Of a DNA stretch of 5,697 bases, positions 1 through 4,677 are shown piece after piece (the first letter of the stretch is position 1; the number at the start of each line of letters is the position of its first letter). Position numbers and translations under genes: made by a program. The stretch is from Brumimicrobium sp041655765 (GTDB lineage Bacteria; Bacteroidota; Bacteroidia; Flavobacteriales_D; Crocinitomicaceae): assembly GCA_041655765.1 (NCBI GenBank), contig JBBAEU010000040.1, positions 1-5,697 on the forward strand. Reading direction: 5' to 3'. Below the pieces are notes generated by a model that made no database searches, was not told the origin of the DNA, and was given only the letters and a program-made list of their open reading frames with translations.

Positions 1-767
1 GCTTTAACAGGATTTAAACTATACGTAAGATTATATTGATTTCTGTGTGTTGCCGAATAACGTAGCGTACAAAGTCCATTTAGGTTTTCAATAGCCGAAA
101 TACGTTTTTCGGTTTCCATATTTTGTGGCTCGTCCACAATAACTATTGGATTTACAGATTGAATAAACTCAATGGGTTTTCTTCCGTTGGCTCTATAATG
201 CGGTTGATTGATTATGTTTTGGTCTTTGGCAAATGAATCTATATTAATTACCAAAACTTCAATGTTGTTGTTCGTTGCAAAACCTCTTAAAGTTGAAACT
301 TTTGAACTGTCATATACTTGAAAATTCAACGGATTATTGTCGTACAAGTTTTGAAAATGTTCGTGTGTAATTTCCAAGTTTTTTAAAACGCCTTCACGAA
401 TAGCCACAGACGGAACAACAATCACAAACTTTTTAAAACCATATAATTTATTGAGTTCGTATATAGTTCTCAAATACACATAAGTTTTTCCTGTTCCTGT
501 TTCCATTTCTACGGAAAAGTGCATACCATCTAAATCCTTGCTTTGTTCAATCTCGTTTTGCTCTTGAACAGATTGCAAGTTTTTTAAGATTTGCTCTTCT
601 GATAGAATTAAGTTGTTGCCAACGCCATTGATTAAATCTAAAGTGCCTTCTTCCTTTAGGTCAAATTCCATAATAGAATCTTCCAAAGGTTGTCCTTCAA
701 ATAAGTCTGTTATGGACTTTATGGCGTCTTGCTGATATTGTAGGTTAGAATCAAACGTTAACTTCAT
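1..767 (-). CDS. res: Type III restriction enzyme Res subunit, N-terminal part (runs off left edge)
   Basis: This is the helicase/nuclease subunit of a type III restriction-modification system, which hydrolyses ATP and cleaves DNA in complex with Mod. 255 codons are visible, starting at ATG 767-765, and the frame is open to base 1, so the C-terminus is missing. Superfamily 2 helicase motifs are readable: Walker A METGTGKT at residues 88-95, Walker B DEPQ at 212-215 and motif III SAT at 238-240, within LRYSATH, which is typical of Res proteins. Family members are usually about 900-1000 residues, with a C-terminal PD-(D/E)XK nuclease that would lie outside the window, so nuclease integrity cannot be judged. 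The start is 2 bp after the mod stop codon, so translation is probably coupled. No helicase motif seen so far is damaged. Identification is secure from the motifs and the mod neighbour; recognition site unknown. Confidence 0.95.
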   Translation of the reverse strand, partial: MKLTFDSNLQYQQDAIKSITDLFEGQPLEDSIMEFDLKEEGTLDLINGVGNNLILSEEQILKNLQSVQEQNEIEQSKDLDGMHFSVEMETGTGKTYVYLRTIYELNKLYGFKKFVIVVPSVAIREGVLKNLEITHEHFQNLYDNNPLNFQVYDSSKVSTLRGFATNNNIEVLVINIDSFAKDQNIINQPHYRANGRKPIEFIQSVNPIVIVDEPQNMETEKRISAIENLNGLCTLRYSATHRNQYNLTYSLNPVK

Positions 768-769
768 AC

Positions 770-2581
770 TTATATCGTTTTAAATTCTATACCTGCATCT
801 TTCATCTGCAAAGACGCATTGGTTTTTAGTTGGTCGTTGCCTTTAAATAGCTTGTCTAAAGCAATAACCTTTTGTGGCTTGCTGGCAATTACTGCATCAA
901 TGATTTCTTGATTGGCTTTTTCCAAAATTAATACGAGTTCGGTTTCATTGATAGCATAAAAACCGTCTTTTGTTTCAATGGTGCTGTTTAAATCTTTTCC
1001 GCTTTTTAGCAAAAGTTCGTACACCATATTTTCGGTGGTGGCATTTTTTGCAACAGGGTCAACAAACAGTTTCATTTGCTCCTCCAAAGCTTGTTTGTTT
1101 TTGCCTGTAATTTGTTGCCATTGCTTAAAGTTGCTATCTGCAAGTTTTAAGACTTTGAAGCCTAAATCTCCTTTATATTCAGGGTTTTCTTCTATAAGAT
1201 TTTGTGATACTTTTTTAATCCTTTCCATAGCTAACGAAGAGATTGTATTAAACCCTAATTTTATTGCTTCCGAATCCTTTTTACATAATTCAGGTAATTG
1301 AACAAGGATAAATTTATTTTTCCTCTCGTTAATAAGATTTGAAACAAAGGTTGAATGTGCAGTTGTGGCACTACCTGCAAAAAAATCTAAAATAATATCA
1401 TCCTCATCTGAGGCTATATTAATTAATTCAGATATTAATTCTTTAGGTTTTGGGTTATCAAATAATTCTTGGACTCCAAATAACTCTTCAACATCTTTAG
1501 CTCCGCTATCTGTCGTTCCGTGTTCAAACAATAGGTTTGGTCTTGCAGATAAAGTATCCTTATCTTCAAAATCATAAATTTTTAACTTAATCTTTTCCCC
1601 ATCCCATATAAAACGATTCTTCTTTTCAAGTTCTTTCGCAGTATCTATACCAATCTGCCATCTTTTACCATTTCTCGGTTTATGCCCAATAATTTCAAAT
1701 TTCATAGATTCTCTCTTGTAAGAGCCACTATCTTTTTTCTCAATTACTGTCAATCTATAGTTTCCTTCTGCATCGCTATGAGGATAACTTCTTGATTCTT
1801 TTAATTTTATTCTGGGTTTTATATTACCGTGATCACTTTTTCTGTAGCAAAGTGTACTATCAACGAGTGAACTAACTTGAGCCCCTTCTACATTGGAAGT
1901 TGTTCCCTTTTTCTTCCACAAAAAATCAGCAATAAAGTTTTCTTCTCCAAAAATTTCGTTCATTAACAAAGTAAGATTATGAACTTCATTGTCATCTATT
2001 GAAATGAAAATAATCCCATCTTGCTTGAGTAGATTTTTAGCTAAGTACAAACGAGGCATCATCATATTGAGCCAATTGCTATGGTATTGTCCGTTTTCTT
2101 TGCTGTTCTTTTTGAACATACCGTCTTTGGTCATATAGCCTTCATTGTCCTTGTCGCCAACTCGCTTTTCGTAGTCGCTTTTGGTTTCAGAGAATTTGTC
2201 AGGATAAATAAACGAGTCGTTTCCTGTGTTGTAAGGTGGGTCTATGTAAATCATTTTCACCTTACCGAAGTAGCTTTTTTGAAGCACTTTCAGCACTTCC
2301 AAGTTTTCACCTTCAATAAAAATATGTTCGGTATCGTCAAAGTTTACGCTTTCGTCTTTCGCTGGCACAAGTGTTTTGGTAGTTGGTGTTTGCAACACTT
2401 TAAAGGCTTCACTTTTTCCCGCCCAATTCAGCACGTAGCGTTCATTAGAGAAGTTAATATCTTCTCCAAGCGTAGCTTTTAGTTTTTCCCAATCTACTTT
2501 GCCTTCGGTAAATACTTCAGGCAACACTTGTTTTAAAGCGTTTAGTTTTTCCTGTTCTGGTGTTAGACTTGCTCCGTCCAT
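770..2581 (-). CDS. mod: Type III DNA methyltransferase, Mod subunit (N6-adenine, beta class)
   Basis: Mod recognises a short asymmetric DNA site and methylates adenine at N6 on one strand; it also gives Res its specificity. The 603-residue protein has the catalytic motif IV DPPY at 114-117 (context IYIDPPYNTG), before the AdoMet-binding motif I DFFAGS at 399-404. That order defines the beta class, as in EcoP15I-type Mod. Other readable conserved parts are EGENLEVL (90-97) and FISIDDNEVHNL (192-203). Residues about 215-370 lie between the two motif blocks and should hold the target recognition domain, which is variable in this family. Length is close to, or slightly under, that of typical Mod proteins (about 640). 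The ATG at 2581 follows an AT-rich leader with an in-frame TAA 15-17 bases upstream. It lies 81 bp downstream of the XRE regulator and 2 bp upstream of res. No tandem repeats of the phase-variable kind occur in it. Confidence 0.96.
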   Translation of the reverse strand: MDGASLTPEQEKLNALKQVLPEVFTEGKVDWEKLKATLGEDINFSNERYVLNWAGKSEAFKVLQTPTTKTLVPAKDESVNFDDTEHIFIEGENLEVLKVLQKSYFGKVKMIYIDPPYNTGNDSFIYPDKFSETKSDYEKRVGDKDNEGYMTKDGMFKKNSKENGQYHSNWLNMMMPRLYLAKNLLKQDGIIFISIDDNEVHNLTLLMNEIFGEENFIADFLWKKKGTTSNVEGAQVSSLVDSTLCYRKSDHGNIKPRIKLKESRSYPHSDAEGNYRLTVIEKKDSGSYKRESMKFEIIGHKPRNGKRWQIGIDTAKELEKKNRFIWDGEKIKLKIYDFEDKDTLSARPNLLFEHGTTDSGAKDVEELFGVQELFDNPKPKELISELINIASDEDDIILDFFAGSATTAHSTFVSNLINERKNKFILVQLPELCKKDSEAIKLGFNTISSLAMERIKKVSQNLIEENPEYKGDLGFKVLKLADSNFKQWQQITGKNKQALEEQMKLFVDPVAKNATTENMVYELLLKSGKDLNSTIETKDGFYAINETELVLILEKANQEIIDAVIASKPQKVIALDKLFKGNDQLKTNASLQMKDAGIEFKTI

Positions 2582-2598
2582 ATATTTATAATTCTTTT

Positions 2599-2633
2599 AA
2601 TCTGTACTTGTTATTTTTTTAATAGGTCAGATT
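2599..2633. repeat. Short inverted repeat between regulator and mod
   Basis: AATCTG at 2599-2604 is matched by CAGATT at 2628-2633, with 23 AT-rich bases between. It lies in the 81-bp gap upstream of mod and could be a half-site pair for the XRE protein or a weak hairpin. Six-base arms in AT-rich DNA can arise by chance, so the functional reading is weak. Confidence 0.25.
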
Positions 2634-2662
2634 GAATGCCCTCATCAAACTGCAATCGGTCC

Positions 2663-2872
2663 TTATCCATTTTCGTTTGGGGCATTTCTGTCAGTTAGTA
2701 ATTCTTTTGCCTCTACATTCAAGATTTCCGCAATCTTGTATAAGTCCTCCAAACTTGGTTGTCGCCTGTTTTGGGCATAAGAGTTTACCATATTGTAGCT
2801 CTTTCCAAGTTGTTCAGCCAACCACTTTTGCTTAATTCCCTTTTCTTCTAAAACCTCTTTTATTCGGTTCAT
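2663..2872 (-). CDS. Small XRE/Cro-type HTH regulator, candidate controller of the type III system
   Basis: A 69-residue protein that is almost entirely one helix-turn-helix domain of the Cro/C1 type. The fold is readable: helix 1 at about 2-11 (NRIKEVLEEK), helix 2 at 15-22 (QKWLAEQL), the recognition helix at about 25-34 (SYNMVNSYAQ), then NRRQPSLEDLYKIAEILNV, a characteristic XRE closing segment with the conserved P39-S40-L41. It has no ligand-binding or oligomerisation extension, so it should bind DNA as a small dimer. It is the first gene of the minus-strand run XRE-mod-res and matches restriction controller (C) proteins in size and position. By analogy it may delay or limit restriction expression, but that role is inferred. 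The ATG at 2872 fits the usual XRE N-terminus (MNRIKEVL). An alternative is an unrelated small repressor caught upstream of the operon. Confidence 0.88.
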   Translation of the reverse strand: MNRIKEVLEEKGIKQKWLAEQLGKSYNMVNSYAQNRRQPSLEDLYKIAEILNVEAKELLTDRNAPNENG

Positions 2873-2921
2873 TTTTGAACTTGTTTTATAGTCCGCTAAA
2901 ATAGGGAAAATTATTTAATAT

Positions 2922-2934
2922 CTCACTAAATGAG
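2922..2934. promoter_or_regulatory. Near-palindrome upstream of the XRE gene, possible operator
   Basis: CTCA at 2922-2925 and TGAG at 2931-2934 are inverted around five bases, about 50 bp before the XRE start codon. Size and spacing suit a binding site for a small Cro/C-type dimer controlling its own operon. A weak -7-like sequence on the minus strand, TAATTTTC (2912-2919), lies close by, but I found no convincing -33 partner for it. Binding is not shown by the sequence. Confidence 0.25.
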
Positions 2935-3046
2935 CATTTAAACAACTATTCAGTTTGGGTGGCGGTGGGGCAGTGAAAGCTCTTTTTATTTTGTGAGGTA
3001 CGAGCAAAATGAAATGTGCTTGAACGTGCGGTGGTTTTTTTTAGCT
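2935..3046. other. Leader of the R-M operon, no gene seen
   Basis: This stretch lies between the hairpin that ends the membrane-nuclease gene and the XRE gene. It carries no plausible reading frame. It is richer in G/C tracts (for example the G-rich run at 2956-2971) than the surrounding DNA, and it has a run of eight T at 3035-3042. No promoter matching TTG-N19-TAnnTTTG could be found on the minus strand, so the start of R-M operon transcription is unresolved. The nearest match is TCATTTTG near 3005-3012, with one mismatch and no clear -33 element. Confidence 0.4.
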
Positions 3047-3116
3047 TGCGAACAACGTTCCTGGCTATGAGCAGTAGCGTCCCGCAGGGCGCTATTGCTT
3101 ATAGGTTTTGTTGGCA
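3047..3116 (-). repeat. Long imperfect hairpin at the end of the membrane-nuclease gene, attC-like in form
   Basis: Outer arms AACAA (3051-3055) and TTGTT (3108-3112) extend outward across one G/G mismatch to TGC/GCA (3047-3049, 3114-3116). Inside, a near-continuous stem pairs 3065-3079 with 3090-3104, then 3081-3083 with 3087-3089 around the loop GCA. Read on the + strand, the two irregular positions of the inner stem are G.T wobbles (3069/3100 and 3074/3095). On the gene strand they are A.C mismatches, so the + strand folds better. The element contains the stop codon and the last seven sense codons of the upstream gene. It has no U-tract, so it is not a classical terminator. Size and irregular pairing recall integron attC sites, but the ends (TGCCAAC and GTTCGCA on the gene strand) do not fit RYYYAAC/GTTRRRY. 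Confidence 0.6.
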
Positions 3117-4072
3117 GTAGTGTTTTTTCTTGAATTATAGTTTGTTAGCACGAAACCTATTGCAGCGGAAAATAGTGCTACTATCATACCAATCACAATC
3201 GAACTCAGCCAATCTATTCGGTTTATCAAGTTCTCATTTCTGAGAGCTATCAACTTTTCTTGACTTTTTATTTGTTCTTGAATAACATCAAGTTCTGACC
3301 TTATGTCTTTTATTGATAAAGTTCTTTCAGGGTTAGTGCTTATACCATTTTCAATAATTTCAATTCGTCTTTCTAAGTTTAATACCGTTGAACTAGAGTC
3401 AACAACGTGAAGTGTATCTATTAATGAAGGTATATTCAATCTTGATTTTTCAAGTTGGTCAATTTGGTCCTGTAATTTCTGAATTTGGGTTGAATACTGC
3501 TCGGTTATTATTGATTCGTTTTTCTGCTTATCAATCGTCAGGTAGAAGGATAATATAGCCGTTAAAATCCCTGCGGTTAAACTTGTTAAAGTCCAAAGTG
3601 AAGTTTTCTTCTTGAGTTCTCTCTTTTTATCTATTTCGTCTTTTATTTCTTCTTCTCTTTCTTTTTCATATACCTTTTCTTCAATCTTCTTTTTGGCTGA
3701 TAGCGTTTCAAATTCAGGAAATTCGTCTTTTGATATAGCCACCCACTCGTTATCTCCATAAACCAATATATGGAAGTCCTCCTGGTCATTTGGAAATACT
3801 AAGTAAAAGGGAAGAGAGTCTGTTTTTAAGGCAGTTTGATATAAATCAATTTGATTTTTAACCGTCTTTTTGATTTGTGGATTTACTTGCACTTTGAATT
3901 CAACAATCCCAATATATTCTCCAATCCTTGTATCAAGTAAGAGCAAGTCAACTTGAGTTCTACGACTATTGATTGAATAAGCAGGAGCCTGTTTCAACAA
4001 ACTATTTTTCGGAAATCCTTTCTCGTTTTCAAGAAAGTTGTAAAACTTTTCACTCAGTTGCTTTTCGTCCAT
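3092..4072 (-). CDS. Membrane-anchored PD-(D/E)XK nuclease-like protein with two TM helices and coiled coils
   Basis: A 326-residue protein that I do not recognise as a characterised family member. Its first ~120 residues resemble the N-terminal nuclease domain of type I restriction HsdR subunits: acidic D42 in VDLLLL, E58 and K60 in VEFK (the D...ExK core), and Q74-x3-Y78, the QxxxY motif of RecB/HsdR-type nucleases. A charged helix (about 124-157) leads to TM1 (about 159-180). A ~105-residue section with coiled-coil stretches (about 191-212 and 231-285) precedes TM2 (about 288-310) and a short basic tail. Lysines before TM1 and basic residues after TM2 put both ends in the cytoplasm and the coiled-coil section outside. 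The ATG at 4072 follows an A-rich leader; an ATG-TAA start-stop pair lies just upstream (4088-4083). The last codons overlap a hairpin repeat. A defence effector is a fair inference; substrate unknown. Confidence 0.85.
   Translation of the reverse strand: MDEKQLSEKFYNFLENEKGFPKNSLLKQAPAYSINSRRTQVDLLLLDTRIGEYIGIVEFKVQVNPQIKKTVKNQIDLYQTALKTDSLPFYLVFPNDQEDFHILVYGDNEWVAISKDEFPEFETLSAKKKIEEKVYEKEREEEIKDEIDKKRELKKKTSLWTLTSLTAGILTAILSFYLTIDKQKNESIITEQYSTQIQKLQDQIDQLEKSRLNIPSLIDTLHVVDSSSTVLNLERRIEIIENGISTNPERTLSIKDIRSELDVIQEQIKSQEKLIALRNENLINRIDWLSSIVIGMIVALFSAAIGFVLTNYNSRKNTTANKTYKQ
3108..3119 (-). repeat. 12-bp inverted repeat, copy at the 3' end of the membrane-nuclease gene
   Basis: TTGTTGGCAGTA on the + strand is the exact reverse complement of 4089-4100, so the two 12-bp copies bracket nearly all of the membrane-nuclease gene. 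This copy is inside the coding region, where it encodes part of the C-terminal TTANK, and it forms the outer arm of the 3047-3116 hairpin. Confidence 0.6.
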
Positions 4073-4088
4073 TTAGTTTCTTTTACAT

Positions 4089-4100
4089 TACTGCCAACAA
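4089..4100 (+). repeat. 12-bp inverted repeat, copy upstream of the membrane-nuclease gene
   Basis: TACTGCCAACAA on the + strand is the exact reverse complement of 3108-3119. On the gene strand it reads TTGTTGGCAGTA, 16 bp before the start codon. Its TTGTTGGCA differs at one base from TTGTTCGCA (3055-3047), which closes the hairpin on the far side of the gene. It is therefore also a near direct repeat bounding the gene unit of about 1.05 kb. Confidence 0.6.
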
Positions 4101-4102
4101 TT

Positions 4103-4125
4103 ATATATACGCATTGCGTATATAT
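4103..4125. repeat. Perfect 23-bp palindrome, possible operator or hairpin
   Basis: The arm ATATATACGCA (4103-4113) and its exact reverse complement TGCGTATATAT (4115-4125) flank a single T at 4114. It lies 30 bp before the start codon of the membrane-nuclease gene and downstream of the promoter at 4249-4278, so it would be in the 5' leader. It adjoins the 12-bp repeat at 4089-4100. Eleven perfect pairs with a CGCA/TGCG core are unlikely by chance, even in AT-rich DNA. It may be an operator, a leader hairpin limiting expression, or the stem of a recombination site. Confidence 0.6.
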
Positions 4126-4573
4126 TCACTATATCATTTTTATCTATCCTATTGAAAATCAATGACAAATCCGTTTTCAACCGTTTGCCGTTCGTTTCTA
4201 CTCTCTCAAAAGGATTTATATTCATAGTACTTTTTGTTAAATTTTGCTCAAATATACAAACCCTTTCTATATATCCAATAAATCTAGTGAGCTTTAATTT
4301 TTCGATTATCTAAAAATAGACACCGACTAACAATTTACATAAAAAGCTAAAAATCAATGCGTAAAAACTCGAAAAATAGCGAGGCGGGAATGTTATGCCC
4401 AAAAGTGAAGAAAATGACAGAAAAAGGGTTGAATTTTGATTAAAATCCCAAAAAAAACCGATTAACAACCTGTTTTTTTTAAAATAAAACACCTGTTCAA
4501 CAAAAAGTCAATGCCTGTAAAGCAGACTTTAACCACAAAAAAACAAACTTGTTTTATTGAATCCCCATAGAAA
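4126..4573. other. AT-rich stretch with a promoter and no convincing gene
   Basis: This is the main part of the roughly 600-bp gap between the Mrr-like gene and the membrane-nuclease gene. The open frames are short and low in complexity. A 60-codon minus-strand frame at 4310-4492 is mostly Phe, Leu and Ser from A/T runs and does not look like a protein. The only clear element is the promoter at 4249-4278. A 7-bp direct repeat (ACCTGTT at 4468 and 4491) looks incidental. An unrecognised small RNA cannot be excluded. Confidence 0.5.
4249..4278 (-). promoter_or_regulatory. Bacteroidota-type sigma-A promoter for the membrane-nuclease gene
   Basis: On the minus strand TTG (4278-4276) is followed after 19 bases by TATATTTG (4256-4249). 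This matches the Bacteroidota vegetative consensus of a TTG -33 box and a TAnnTTTG -7 box. Transcription would begin near 4243 and give a leader of about 170 nt, including the 23-bp palindrome, before the ATG at 4072. It suggests that the membrane-nuclease gene has its own promoter rather than being read through from the Mrr-like gene. Confidence 0.55.
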
Positions 4574-4608
4574 GCCGTGGCATAGCGAAAGCTACTGTCA
4601 ACACGGGC
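4574..4608 (+). repeat. Hairpin with GAAA tetraloop
   Basis: On the + strand TAGC (4583-4586) and GCTA (4591-4594) close a GAAA loop, and CCGTG (4575-4579) pairs with CACGG (4602-4606) across an asymmetric internal loop. GAAA is a stable GNRA-type loop only when + strand RNA is made; the gene strand has TTTC. It overlaps the neighbouring inverted repeat at 4597-4659, so both folds cannot form completely together. There is no adjacent U-tract to mark a terminator. Confidence 0.4.
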
Positions 4609-4659
4609 TTAAACCGCAACTCCGCTGAAGCTCCGTAGCGTTTAAGCCTTATTTGTTAC
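4597..4659 (-). repeat. Long imperfect hairpin after the Mrr-like gene, attC-like in form
   Basis: The outer arms GTcAACA (4597-4603, with C4599 bulged) and TGTTAC (4654-4659) pair. The main stem is GGCTTAAAC (4606-4614) with GTTTAAGCC (4640-4648), followed by GC/GC (4616-4617, 4638-4639) past a bulged C4615, and a small top stem around 4624-4631. It starts 18 bp after the stop codon of the Mrr-like gene. At 63 nt its span is almost the same as the 62-nt core (3051-3112) of the hairpin that closes the membrane-nuclease gene. Gene-strand ends read GTAACA and TGTTGACA. Bulged bases and an irregular top fit an attC-type site better than a terminator, and no U-tract follows. Confidence 0.55.
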
Positions 4660-4677
4660 CTGCTGTGCTTCCTGTCG

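Noticed and set aside
1379..1385. Run of seven A (T on the gene strand) in the mod motif I region as a phase-variation tract
   Set aside because: It encodes the conserved Asp-Phe-Phe of motif I in frame and is too short to be a convincing contingency tract. No tandem repeats occur elsewhere in mod.
978..2482. Plus-strand open frames opposite mod (978-1301, 1365-1577, 2081-2482)
   Set aside because: They lie antisense to a motif-rich methyltransferase gene and have no protein character of their own.
3047..3116. Rho-independent terminator for the membrane-nuclease gene
   Set aside because: The stem contains the stop codon and coding bases, has many irregular pairs and lacks a downstream U-tract on the gene strand. 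A role in ending transcription is still possible.
4310..4492. 60-codon minus-strand open frame in the intergenic stretch
   Set aside because: The composition is dominated by Phe, Leu and Ser from A/T runs, there is no recognisable domain, and no promoter or leader is placed for it. It is probably chance.
4468..4497. 7-bp direct repeat ACCTGTT as a CRISPR-like or target-site duplication
   Set aside because: There are only two short copies, with no element between them and no regular spacing. It is probably chance in simple AT-rich sequence.
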